Shown: positions 1-6,531, counted from the stretch's first letter. The stretch is 15,370 nt of DNA from JACCUZ01 sp038246575 (GCA_038246575.1 JBBRVU010000091.1:1-15370), one strand, 5' to 3'. Notes: generated from the sequence alone by a model not told the origin. Numbers and translations are program-made.

Positions 1-95
1 ACGTGGCCGGTGCCGTCCTCTACCTGTGCTCGCCGGCCGCATCGATGGTCACCGGGCACACGCTGCTCGTCGATGGCGGCTGGACCGCGCGCTGA
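1..95 (+). CDS. Short-chain dehydrogenase/reductase, C-terminal end (5' cut by window)
   Basis: Only the last 30 codons are present, read in the frame starting at base 3 and ending at TGA 93-95. The residues include VTGHTLLVDGGW, the hallmark C-terminal strand and dimer-interface segment of classical SDR enzymes (usually I/VTGxxxxVDGG). The preceding AGAVLYLCSPAAS matches the helix that comes before it in this family. The catalytic SxxxYxxxK and the NAD(P)-binding glycine motif lie outside the window, so substrate and cofactor cannot be inferred. The stop codon is immediately followed, with no spacer, by the stop codon of the GNAT remnant on the opposite strand (TGA|TCA). Confidence 0.85.
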   Translation, partial: VAGAVLYLCSPAASMVTGHTLLVDGGWTAR

Positions 96-269
96 TCAGC
101 CCTCCGGGGGCTGCGCGACGAGGTCCACGGTCATGCAGAGGCTATGGCGGCTCGGTTCGTAGTCGGCGAAGCGTGCGCACGGCGCGAAGCCCTCGGACGC
201 GTACAGCGTCCGTGCCGCCTCGAACCCGGACATCGATCCGGTCTCGAGGCTGACCCGGTTGGTCAGGAG
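96..269 (-). pseudogene. GNAT N-acetyltransferase C-terminal remnant
   Basis: Read on the minus strand from about 269 to the TGA at 96-98, the frame encodes RVSLETGSMSGFEAARTLY, then ASEGFAPCARFADYEPS and SLCMTVDL. This is the recognisable last third of a GNAT acetyltransferase: the VSLETG strand, the AARTLYxxxGF helix and turn, and the final MTVDL strand. The acetyl-CoA binding motif A (Q/RxxGxG/A) and everything N-terminal to it are missing. Similarity stops about where the aldo/keto reductase stop codon begins (263-265), and the frame runs into a TGA at 312-314. The only in-frame ATG (231-233) would make a 45-residue piece. I infer a 5'-truncated remnant left by a deletion or insertion that brought the reductase gene in; it cannot be an active acetyltransferase by itself. 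Confidence 0.72.
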
Positions 270-1270
270 TCGATGGAGGACATGTCGCCGTACCGGTCGC
301 CGGTCACAGCATCACGCGGCACCGCCGACTCGATTGCTGCCAGGTCCTGTTCGGTGAGAGTGATCGACGCGGCGCCGACGTTCTCCTCGAGGTACGCCAC
401 CCGCTTGGTGCCTGGTATGGGTGCCACGTCCCCGCCCTGGGCCAGCACCCACGCGAGAGCCAGCTGGCCCGGCGTCGCGTCCTTGGCCGCTGCGAGATCG
501 CGGACCTGCGCAACCAGGGCGAGGTTGGCCGCGAGGGCGTCACCCTGGAACCGGGGGAAGTAGACGCTTCGCCGGGAGTCGTTGTCATCGAGGTCGTCGG
601 TCTTGGAGATGGCGCCGGCCAGCAGTCCGCGTCCGAGCGGAGAGTAGGGAACGAGCCCGATGCCCAGCTCGCGCAGCGTCGGCAGGATCTCGTCCTCGAC
701 GTCCCGGCTGAACAGGCTGTACTCGGTCTGCAGAGCAGTGATCGGGTGCACTGCATGTGCTCGCCTGATCGTCGCGGTCGACGCCTCGGAGAGGCCGAGG
801 TGGCACACCTTGCCGGCCTCGACCAGCTCGTGCATCGCACCTACCGTGTCCTCGATGGGGACGTCCTTGTCGACCCGGTGCTGGTAGTAGAGGTCTATGT
901 GGTCGACGCCCAGGCGTTGCAGGGACGCATCGCACGCGGAGTGCACGTACTCGGGACGTCCATTGATCCCGAGGCGGCTCCCGTCCTCGCCACGCTGGTT
1001 GCCGAACTTGGTGGCGAGCTGGACATCGTCGCGTCGTCCCGCGATCGCTCGACCCACGAGCTTCTCGTTGGTGAACGGGCCGTACATGTCAGCGGTGTCG
1101 AGGAACGTCACGCCGAGGTCGAGAGCGCGGTGGATGGTGTCGATCGCCTGCTGCTCGTCGCGGTTGCCGTAGAACTCCGACATCCCCATGCAGCCGAGGC
1201 CCATCGTCGAGACGGTCAGCGAGTCTCTGACGCCAAGGGTGCGCGTGCCGAGGCTGTCGTGATTGCTCAT
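263..1270 (-). CDS. Aldo/keto reductase
   Basis: A 335-residue cytoplasmic NADPH-dependent oxidoreductase of the aldo/keto reductase superfamily, expected to reduce aldehydes or ketones. It is full length for a TIM-barrel AKR. The catalytic tetrad is visible as D58 (FLDTADMYG), Y63, K88 (LATKFG) and H131 (YYQHRVD). The opening TMGLGCMGMSEFYG and the late IPGTKRVAYLEENVGA, which carries the nucleotide-phosphate-binding residues, are typical of the perakine-reductase/YajO-like branch. The start is the ATG at 1268-1270, giving MSNHDSLGTRTLG; the frame stays open to about 1396, but that extension is Arg-rich and unlike the family. The ribosome binding site is weak. A 32-codon ORF ends 8 nt upstream. 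The gene reads toward the GNAT remnant. Substrate unknown. Confidence 0.93.
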   Translation of the reverse strand: MSNHDSLGTRTLGVRDSLTVSTMGLGCMGMSEFYGNRDEQQAIDTIHRALDLGVTFLDTADMYGPFTNEKLVGRAIAGRRDDVQLATKFGNQRGEDGSRLGINGRPEYVHSACDASLQRLGVDHIDLYYQHRVDKDVPIEDTVGAMHELVEAGKVCHLGLSEASTATIRRAHAVHPITALQTEYSLFSRDVEDEILPTLRELGIGLVPYSPLGRGLLAGAISKTDDLDDNDSRRSVYFPRFQGDALAANLALVAQVRDLAAAKDATPGQLALAWVLAQGGDVAPIPGTKRVAYLEENVGAASITLTEQDLAAIESAVPRDAVTGDRYGDMSSIDS

Positions 1271-1278
1271 GACCCGAG

Positions 1279-1377
1279 TCAACACCCCACGCCGTCGCTC
1301 CGGTGAGCCACCCGCCTCGCGTCCCCGTCGACGAGCATGATTTCGGCCATCTCGTACAGCCGTGCTTCGTGGAGCAT
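1279..1377 (-). CDS. Possible 32-residue upstream ORF before the aldo/keto reductase
   Basis: The frame starts at ATG 1375-1377 and ends at TGA 1279-1281. It begins MLHEARLYEMAEIMLVDGD and ends VGC. A GAGG lies 6 nt before the ATG, a better ribosome binding site than the reductase itself has. The stop codon is 8 nt before the reductase ATG, so a terminating ribosome could reinitiate there. No protein family is recognised. It may be a leader peptide coupled to the reductase, the stub of a decayed gene (the region beside it already holds one remnant), or chance. Confidence 0.3.
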   Translation of the reverse strand: MLHEARLYEMAEIMLVDGDARRVAHRSDGVGC

Positions 1378-1426
1378 GCGAAGCCTCGCACGACACCGCG
1401 TCACGGGACGATCGACGGGCTGGCGA

Positions 1427-1825
1427 TCAGAACGTGGCCCTGACCTGGCACACCGTATCCCCGCGCCTTGCGGATGCCCGGATGTTGTCGGCGCCGGCGC
1501 TGTTGGGCAGCCGTCGGCGGACCACGAAGGAGCCGCTGCGACCGGCGGTCACCCCTCGCGTCTTCGTGACCCGCGTGCCGTCGTGGAAGATGCGCACGGA
1601 CCAGGTTTGTCCCCGACGGTTGGTGTCGACCTCCACCTCGGTCTCGATCCGGCCGTTGTCAGGACTCAGCTTCAGCTTCAGCTGGCCGGTCGCGCAGGTC
1701 GCTCTCTCGATCACGTCGCCGGCCTTGGCCGACACCGGCAGAGCCGTGCTGGTGACGACGACGGCGGCGCCGAGGGCGAGGCTGCTGATCCGAATGACTG
1801 CACTTCGAGATGCCGCACCGTTCAT
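1427..1825 (-). CDS. Small secreted protein, unknown function
   Basis: This 132-residue protein has a clear Sec signal peptide: a basic start (MNGAASRSAVIR), a hydrophobic core (ISSLALGAAVVVTSTALPV) and a likely signal-peptidase site after VSA at about residue 33. The mature part of about 99 residues is rich in alternating polar/hydrophobic stretches (GQLKLKL, IETEVEVDTN, TWSVRIFHDG), suggesting a small beta-sandwich. It holds two cysteines (C44, C126) that would bridge the first and last strands. The start is well supported by AGGAGG 6 nt before the ATG. I do not recognise a named family. It follows the DUF2203 gene on the same strand but is separated from it by about 150 bases with a hairpin, so it probably has its own promoter. 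Confidence 0.8.
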   Translation of the reverse strand: MNGAASRSAVIRISSLALGAAVVVTSTALPVSAKAGDVIERATCATGQLKLKLSPDNGRIETEVEVDTNRRGQTWSVRIFHDGTRVTKTRGVTAGRSGSFVVRRRLPNSAGADNIRASARRGDTVCQVRATF

Positions 1826-1887
1826 GACGCCTCCTGAGAGTTCTCCGGTAGAGAATCGAGGCCCTGAACCTAGGTCGCAGATCCTTT

Positions 1888-1903
1888 CCGGGACCTCTCC
1901 CGG
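1888..1903 (-). terminator. Short hairpin between DUF2203 gene and secreted-protein gene
   Basis: CCGGGA (1888-1893) and TCCCGG (1898-1903) form a perfect 6-bp stem with a 4-base loop. It lies 70 bases past the DUF2203 stop codon and 63 bases before the next ATG on the minus strand. On that strand it is followed by AAAGGATCT rather than a T-run. It could be a modest intrinsic terminator of the upstream operon or a dyad in the promoter of the secreted-protein gene. Confidence 0.35.
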
Positions 1904-1973
1904 CGACTAACTCATGGCTAACGACCTGCCGCGCCGGAACATGGCGGCCCGAGCACGGGACCGGGGACCGGGC

Positions 1974-2336
1974 TCACGGCAACGGGCGCCGGCCGGCGAA
2001 GCCGAGGTCGAGGCGGTGGAACCACCCGAGGTCCCGGTCGCCTTCCAGCCAGCACAGCAGGACGTCGGTCCCGTCGAGCTCGCTCGGGAAGTCGACCAGC
2101 AGCGGAGCCAGGCCCTTGAGCACCGCCCCGGTCTGCTGCACCTGGGTCAGCAGCTCGTCCAGCCGCGCCTGCGCTGCCTTGAACTCGGGAACACCGCCGA
2201 GCGTGGTGGCCGGACCGCCGGATGTGGTGGCGGCGGCCAGCTCGGCGGCGTCGGCTCGCAACGTCACGATCTCGTCGAGTACCGGCAACAGGCGCCGCAG
2301 CTCGGTGACGGCCTCCTCACGCGAGAACATTGGCAT
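1974..2336 (-). CDS. DUF2203 family protein
   Basis: A 120-residue cytoplasmic protein of unknown function. It matches the DUF2203 pattern: an N-terminal MFSREEAVTELRRLLPVLDE (family usual F-x-x-E-E-A...L-L-P), a helical middle, and a C-terminal GLAPLLVDFPSELDG, VLLCWLEGD and WFHRLDLGFAGRRPL. The D-F-P, L-C-W and W-H-x-L/E-D-x-G-F-x-G-R signatures are all present. I chose the ATG at 2334-2336 because the family begins just before the FSxEEA motif. A GTG at 2379-2381, 15 codons further out, has GGAG 4 nt before it but adds Arg-rich sequence foreign to the family. The gene is the last of the minus-strand run that begins with the ATL gene, about 138 bases after the phosphotransferase stop. Confidence 0.85.
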   Translation of the reverse strand: MPMFSREEAVTELRRLLPVLDEIVTLRADAAELAAATTSGGPATTLGGVPEFKAAQARLDELLTQVQQTGAVLKGLAPLLVDFPSELDGTDVLLCWLEGDRDLGWFHRLDLGFAGRRPLP

Positions 2337-2388
2337 GTGCGCAAGGGTCTCAGCAGACGTCCGGCGCCTCGTCCGCAGCACGTATCTC

Positions 2389-2440
2389 CATGATCGGAGA
2401 TCGACCGCGCTCTCTTTTCCGCGCTCCGTCTCCGATCATG
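2389..2440. repeat. 12-bp perfect inverted repeat with 28-base spacer
   Basis: CATGATCGGAGA (2389-2400) is repeated exactly inverted as TCTCCGATCATG (2429-2440). The spacer holds GCGC (2407-2410) and GCGC (2421-2424), which can form an inner stem around the run CTCTTTTCC. The element sits between the phosphotransferase stop (2474-2476) and the DUF2203 gene. It could be an operator, a transcript hairpin ending or attenuating the phosphotransferase message, or footprints of a small mobile sequence. The right arm runs into the tandem repeat described next. Confidence 0.7.
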
Positions 2441-2485
2441 AGGCTGAAGGGCTGTCATGAGGCCGAAGGGCTGTCATGAGGCTGA
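2436..2485. repeat. 19-bp tandem repeat, about 2.6 copies, spanning the phosphotransferase stop codon
   Basis: TCATGAGGCTGAAGGGCTG (2436-2454) is followed directly by TCATGAGGCCGAAGGGCTG (2455-2473; one base different) and a partial third copy, TCATGAGGCTGA, at 2474-2485. The third copy contains the stop codon (TGA on the minus strand) and last codons of the phosphotransferase, so the 3' end of that gene appears to have been duplicated twice outward. Each unit carries another TCA, a stop codon on the minus strand. Replication slippage is the simple explanation. Confidence 0.85.
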
Positions 2486-3427
2486 CCGGGCCGCGTCCAG
2501 CAAGGCGCCGAGCAGCTCTCGGGTGTGCGGCTCGTCGAACACCTCACTGATCCACGCCTCGGAGTCAGCACGGTCCGGGGAACGCGGGTTCGGTTCGAGC
2601 CAGTCGGTGGCCGCGATCTCGGTGATGTGCCCGAGCTGCGCGATGAGCATCGTGAGGTGACCGGGCCGGGTGAGCCGCGCTGGTCCGCCTGCTGCTTGGT
2701 AGGCGCCCATCAGCGCACGCACCCGGCCGGGATCGGCCCGGGCGAACTCGAACAGCACCAGTCCGAGCTCCTGGCTCGGGTCGGCCGCACCGCTGTTCTC
2801 CCAGTCGATGACGCAGATGCCGCCGTCGGTCGTCGGCAGGACGTTGTCGGCCCACAGGTCCCGGTGGCAGGTTCGCAGCTCCTCGGGCGGCTCGATCCAG
2901 GACTCCAGGGCGACCAGCTCGTCGCGCAGACCGGCCAGCCGTCCGGCGAACGGCGCCCCGGCGTTGCCTAGCTGCTCGACCAGCTCGTCCCAGCGCTCGG
3001 CGCCGACCGGTTCGTGGTGCCACGGGTCGAGTGGGCCGGGGTCGCCGTCGGGGACCTGGTGGATCGACGCAACCACCGTGCCCACCAGCTCCGGGTCCAT
3101 CCCGGGGTCGGGCGGCAACAGATCGACCCACTCGTACACCCGGACCTGCTGGCCACCGACAGTGGCGAACACGGTTCCCTCTGTCGTACGCCGGACCTCA
3201 GGGGTCGGGACTCCGGCGCTGTGGGCCGCTTCCTGGAAGGCGGCGGACAGCCGCACCTCGCCCCCGACGGCCGGGCGGAACGGCACCTTCACCGCCGAGC
3301 GACCTTCGGCGGTCTCCAACCGCCACACGACTCCTTGTCTGCCTCGGGCCACCGGCCCGTCCGACAGCCGCGCTGCGGCACCGAGCCCGAACCGTCGAGC
3401 GAGCTCGACAGCGTCACCGGCATCCAC
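2474..3427 (-). CDS. APH-fold phosphotransferase (aminoglycoside/choline kinase-like)
   Basis: A cytoplasmic small-molecule kinase of the APH superfamily, 317 residues from the GTG at 3425-3427. The N-lobe has VARGRQGVVWRLET (nucleotide loop) and AVKVPF with the ATP-phosphate lysine (about K47). The catalytic loop is TCHRDLWADNVL (Brenner motif: H188, D190, N195), and CVIDWENSGAADPSQELG supplies the Mg-binding aspartate (D208). The acceptor cannot be told: the family includes aminoglycoside, choline, homoserine and macrolide kinases, and nothing points to resistance. The frame stays open to a TTG at 3485-3487. I prefer the GTG because the N-terminal extra is unlike the family and a large dyad covers 3453-3479. 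The gene follows the second M16 gene by 37 bases, so co-transcription is plausible if that hairpin is read through. Confidence 0.85.
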   Translation of the reverse strand: MDAGDAVELARRFGLGAAARLSDGPVARGRQGVVWRLETAEGRSAVKVPFRPAVGGEVRLSAAFQEAAHSAGVPTPEVRRTTEGTVFATVGGQQVRVYEWVDLLPPDPGMDPELVGTVVASIHQVPDGDPGPLDPWHHEPVGAERWDELVEQLGNAGAPFAGRLAGLRDELVALESWIEPPEELRTCHRDLWADNVLPTTDGGICVIDWENSGAADPSQELGLVLFEFARADPGRVRALMGAYQAAGGPARLTRPGHLTMLIAQLGHITEIAATDWLEPNPRSPDRADSEAWISEVFDEPHTRELLGALLDAARSAS

Positions 3428-3452
3428 GGCACCCAGTCTGCCGGTTGGCGGG

Positions 3453-3479
3453 GCTACGACACGGTTACCGTGTCGCAGC
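3453..3479 (-). promoter_or_regulatory. 27-bp dyad over the M16 stop codon, upstream of the phosphotransferase
   Basis: A perfect 9-bp dyad CGACACGGT / ACCGTGTCG (3457-3465 and 3467-3475) with a single central base extends to 13-bp arms (3453-3479) with one mismatch. The mismatch is A/C on the plus strand but G/U on the minus-strand transcript, so the whole arm can pair in the mRNA of these genes. The TAA stop codon of the non-catalytic M16 gene lies at the centre (3465-3467), and the proposed GTG of the phosphotransferase is 25 bases beyond. It may be a transcript hairpin (terminator or attenuator, without a U-tract) or a TetR-style operator. The wobble pair mildly favours the RNA reading. 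Confidence 0.6.
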
Positions 3480-4820
3480 TCCGCCAACCAGGCGGCCGAG
3501 AGCAGCGAGCGGGCCCGACACGACCGAGGCGTCGCCCACCACGGTGGTCACCATCGCCGAAGGCGCCAACACGCGACTCGCCATCTCGTGCACCTCGTCC
3601 GGGGTCACGTCCAGCAGCCGCTTCGGGTGGTCCCGCAGCCACGACACGTCCAGGTCCTGCACGAGCAGCGTCGACAGGGTCGCGGCAAGCCCGGCCTGGG
3701 TCGACGCCGACAGTGCCAGAGCGCCGATCAGGTACTGCGCCGTGTCGCGCACCTCCACCTCACTCGGCGCGACGCTCGCCAGCCGACCCAGCTCGTAGCC
3801 GACCTCGAGCATCGCCGGTGCCGTGACCTCGGTGGCGACATCGGCCTGGAGGAGCAGGAACGAGTAGCGGTCGCCGTGCTGCAACGAGCTGCGCGGGCTG
3901 TAGGTGTAGCCCTTGTCCTCCCGGATGTTGCGCACCAGCCGGGACGAGAAGTAGCCCCCGAACAGCGCGTTCGTCAGCTCGAGAACGGCGTACGACGGAT
4001 CGGTGCGCGGCAGCGCCGGCCCGCCGAGTCGCAGGTTCGACTGGACGGCACCGGGCCGGTCCACCAGCTGCAACGGCCCCGGTTGCATCGGCGACACCTT
4101 CGGCACCCGGGTGGCGCCACCGTCAGCCGTCCACTCCCCCAGCACGGTCTCCACCCGGTCCAGCGTCCGCGCCGGGCTCAGATCACCCACCAGCACGAGC
4201 AGCGACCCGGCCGGCACCATCCGCCGACGATGCGCGGTGCGCAGCGTCGCGGGAGAGACGTCCAGCACCTCCTGCGGCGTCGGGTAGTCCCTGCGGTAGG
4301 GATGAGAGCCGAAGGCCTGGGTCAGCCAGGCCTCGTCGGCGATGACTCCGGGCTGCGACAGAGCCCGGTGCGTCTGGTCGGCGACCCGGGCGCGCTCCCC
4401 CTCGACGGCCGCCTTCGGGTAGTCCGCCTCCATCAACAGCTCGGCGAGCAGCCCGAGCAGATCGGTCAGCCCGCCGGCCAGCGACTCACCCGCGACCATC
4501 ATCCGATCGGCGTCGCTGGAGGCACGCAGGGAGCCGCCGATCCGCTGCAACGCCTCCGCCAGCTCGGACTGGTCACGCCCGGCGGCACCGAGCAGCATCG
4601 CTCGCTCCATCAGCCGCGACTTGGCCAGGTCCGCGTCGCGGCGGACAGAGGTCGGGATCCGTAGCCGCACATGGACGACGGGCACGCTGGCTCGACGGAC
4701 AGCGACCACCCGCAGACCGTTCGGCAGCACCCGTTCGGCCAGTGTCGGCAGTTTCCCGCGGCGCACCTTCCCCAGCCCCGGCACGGGTCGGGCGGTGGCG
4801 TCCTCGAAGTCGACGGTCAT
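3465..4820 (-). CDS. M16 peptidase-like subunit, non-catalytic partner
   Basis: A 451-residue protein with the two M16 (pitrilysin/MPP-like) half-domains. At the place of the zinc motif HxxEH it has RLMER (residues 69-73), so both metal-binding histidines are replaced and the protein should not hydrolyse peptides alone. The C-terminal half keeps SSRLVRNIREDKGYTYSPR (about 292-310), the conserved Arg/Tyr region that contacts substrate in M16B enzymes. In known bacterial M16B heterodimers one chain gives the zinc site and the other this region, and this pair fits that division. The start ATG (4818-4820) shares a base with the upstream peptidase stop (TGATG), implying translational coupling and equal synthesis. 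No signal peptide is visible, so a cytoplasmic role in peptide turnover is inferred; the substrate is unknown. Confidence 0.92.
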   Translation of the reverse strand: MTVDFEDATARPVPGLGKVRRGKLPTLAERVLPNGLRVVAVRRASVPVVHVRLRIPTSVRRDADLAKSRLMERAMLLGAAGRDQSELAEALQRIGGSLRASSDADRMMVAGESLAGGLTDLLGLLAELLMEADYPKAAVEGERARVADQTHRALSQPGVIADEAWLTQAFGSHPYRRDYPTPQEVLDVSPATLRTAHRRRMVPAGSLLVLVGDLSPARTLDRVETVLGEWTADGGATRVPKVSPMQPGPLQLVDRPGAVQSNLRLGGPALPRTDPSYAVLELTNALFGGYFSSRLVRNIREDKGYTYSPRSSLQHGDRYSFLLLQADVATEVTAPAMLEVGYELGRLASVAPSEVEVRDTAQYLIGALALSASTQAGLAATLSTLLVQDLDVSWLRDHPKRLLDVTPDEVHEMASRVLAPSAMVTTVVGDASVVSGPLAALGRLVGGAATR

Positions 4821-6121
4821 CACGCACCGACCACGAGGTCGAGGCGAGCACGGTTGTGCGGACTCAGCGACGCAGCGGCCGCGCACACCGCGTCCTCGTC
4901 GACCTCGCGCACCATCGCCGGGAGCTCACCGACCAGCTCCGCCCGGCCGCGTTGCTGCTCGAACGCCGCCATCGACAGGGTTCGGCCGAGCACGTGGTCC
5001 TGGCCCTGCACGAGTGCGGACACCAGGCGAGCCTGCACCCGGTCCAGCTCGCCGGGCTCCAGTCCGCCGGTGGCCAGCCGGTCCAGCTCCTCGTCGATCG
5101 CCGCAACAACGCGGTCGGTCGTCACGTCGCTGCTGTGGTGCGCCTCCAGCACGAACGGGCACGGGTTGCGCACGTCGAACGGGTCCTGCATCAGACCGAG
5201 GTAGCTGTGGACCTCGCTGACGAGCCCGTCGCCGTGCATCAGCCGGCGGCGCAGCCGTGACGCGTCCCCGGTCGTGAGCGTCGAGGACAGCAGGACATAC
5301 GGCAGATAGGCGTCCAGGTCAGCCGGGTCGCGCGTTCGCCAGCCCAGCGCGAGCGCCGGCGCCGGGGCCAGGGGATCGACCTGCTCACCGCGCCGCTCGC
5401 TCGTGGGCGCGGCCTCGGCGAAATCGGGTCGCTTGGCGACGGCGCGCGCGGGGACGTCACCGAAGTGCCGCTGCACGAGCGCCAGCGCCTCGTCGGCGTC
5501 GAAGTCACCTGCGACGGCCAACACGGCGTTCCCGGGCGCGTAGTAGCGCTCGAAGAAGTCCTGGGCGTCCTGCACGGTCGCACTCTCGAGATCCTCGAAC
5601 CCGCCATAGCCGTTGTGGGCATTGGGGAACGTCTCGAACAGCACCGGCGCCAACGTCAGCCACGGAAAGCCGCCGTAGGGCTGGTTGAGCACGTTGACCC
5701 GGATCTCCTCCTTGACCACGGCCAGCTGGTTGGCCAGGTTCTCCTCGGTCACCCGCGGGGAGCGCATCCGGTCAGCCTCGAGGAACAGCGCGCGTTCCAG
5801 CGCGTGCGAGGGCAGCGCCTCGTAGTAGTTCGTGTAGTCGAAGCGGGTCGACCCGTTCAGCGTGCCACCCGAGGACTGCACGTACGTGACGTGCTCCATC
5901 TTCCCCAGGGATGCGGACCCCTGGAACATCAGGTGCTCGAACAGGTGGGCGAAGCCGGTGCGCCCCTCGGGCTCGCTACGGATGCCGACGTCGTAGTAGA
6001 CGGCAACGGCGACCACCGGCGCACTGCGGTCCGGGGCGATGACAACACGCAGGCCGTTGTCGAGCGTCACGCGCTCCACGGCGTACGACCTGGCGGGGAC
6101 GGCGACAGCTGACGGAGACAT
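4820..6121 (-). CDS. M16 zinc metallopeptidase, catalytic subunit
   Basis: A 433-residue M16B-type peptidase. The inverted zinc motif is HLFEH in GFAHLFEHLMFQGS (H59, E62, H63), and the distal glutamate ligand lies in VVKEEIR (E138/E139, about 76 residues later). The sequence from LDNGLRVVIAPD and VAVYYDVGIRSEP to SGGTLNGSTRFDYTNYYE is typical of the N-terminal half-domain. The corresponding region of the C-terminal half (ASRLRRRLMHGDGLVSEVHS) lacks the G-x-T/A-Y pattern that the partner retains. I chose the ATG at 6119-6121; a GTG at 6137-6139, three bases after the upstream ATL stop, is also possible. The gene lies between the ATL gene and its partner, in one apparent operon. No signal peptide is seen. 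Confidence 0.93.
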   Translation of the reverse strand: MSPSAVAVPARSYAVERVTLDNGLRVVIAPDRSAPVVAVAVYYDVGIRSEPEGRTGFAHLFEHLMFQGSASLGKMEHVTYVQSSGGTLNGSTRFDYTNYYEALPSHALERALFLEADRMRSPRVTEENLANQLAVVKEEIRVNVLNQPYGGFPWLTLAPVLFETFPNAHNGYGGFEDLESATVQDAQDFFERYYAPGNAVLAVAGDFDADEALALVQRHFGDVPARAVAKRPDFAEAAPTSERRGEQVDPLAPAPALALGWRTRDPADLDAYLPYVLLSSTLTTGDASRLRRRLMHGDGLVSEVHSYLGLMQDPFDVRNPCPFVLEAHHSSDVTTDRVVAAIDEELDRLATGGLEPGELDRVQARLVSALVQGQDHVLGRTLSMAAFEQQRGRAELVGELPAMVREVDEDAVCAAAASLSPHNRARLDLVVGA

Positions 6122-6142
6122 GCTGATGACGCTACCCACCGG

Positions 6143-6466
6143 TCAGCGAACCACTCCGTCCCACCTGCCCCTGCCCATGTCCACCCGGCTGCCGTCGGCC
6201 CGCAGCGGCGCGCCTTCGGCCTGGAGCCGGTCCAGGCATTCCTGCTCCTTGCCCGACGGTGGCGTCCCATCGGAGTGGATCACCCGCCACCACGGCAGCG
6301 AGCCGTCGCTGCGGGCCATCACCTGACCGACCTGCCGCGGTCCACCCGCGTCGAGGTACTCCGCGATGTCCCCGTAGGACATCACGGAACCCGGTGGGAT
6401 CAGCTCGACGACGCGATGCACCCGCTCGTCGTACTCCTCGTCCACGTCCACAGCATTGCGCACCAC
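6143..6466 (-). CDS. Alkyltransferase-like (ATL) DNA-damage recognition protein, MGMT family
   Basis: A 107-residue DNA-binding domain of the O6-alkylguanine alkyltransferase family without the N-terminal domain. The start has VHRVVELIPPGSVMSYGDIAEYL (winged-helix region), followed by GGPRQVGQVMAR with the intercalating arginine finger and SLPWWRVIHSDG. Real alkyltransferases have PCHRV with the acceptor cysteine; here it is PWWRV (58-62), so the protein cannot accept an alkyl group. Known ATL proteins bind alkylated guanine and hand it to nucleotide excision repair. The start is a GTG (6464-6466) with another GTG next to it; the exact one is uncertain. It is the first gene of the minus-strand run and is divergent from the secreted-protein gene at 6601. 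Confidence 0.92.
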   Translation of the reverse strand: MVRNAVDVDEEYDERVHRVVELIPPGSVMSYGDIAEYLDAGGPRQVGQVMARSDGSLPWWRVIHSDGTPPSGKEQECLDRLQAEGAPLRADGSRVDMGRGRWDGVVR

Positions 6467-6499
6467 CTCGCAGGCGACTCACGACGCTGACACGCGGGA

Positions 6500-6531
6500 G
6501 CAAGATCTGTGCAAGATCGCGCTCCTAACGT
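6500..6531 (+). promoter_or_regulatory. Direct repeat with 11-bp period and possible -10 box
   Basis: GCAAGATC (6500-6507), three bases TGT, then GCAAGATC again (6511-6518): two identical octamers one helical turn apart, the arrangement bound head-to-tail by OmpR/PhoB-family regulators. TAACGT (6526-6531) could be a -10 box, with the repeats taking the place of a -35 element (no TTGACA-like hexamer is present), as expected for an activator-dependent promoter. The secreted-protein gene starts 70 bases downstream; the divergent ATL operon starts 34 bases away on the other side. Confidence 0.5.

Noticed and set aside
1271..1396. N-terminal extension of the aldo/keto reductase to about 1396
   Set aside because: The added residues are Arg-rich and foreign to the family; the ATG at 1268-1270 starts just before the conserved first strand.
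3428..3487. Longer phosphotransferase from TTG 3485-3487
   Set aside because: It would overlap the M16 gene by 23 bases, lacks a ribosome binding site and places the large dyad inside the coding region; kept only as an alternative.
2808..4664. A 618-codon open frame on the plus strand, opposite the phosphotransferase and M16 genes
   Set aside because: It lies antisense to two well-recognised proteins, has low-complexity Arg/Pro/Ser/His-rich content and matches no family; it is a high-GC shadow.
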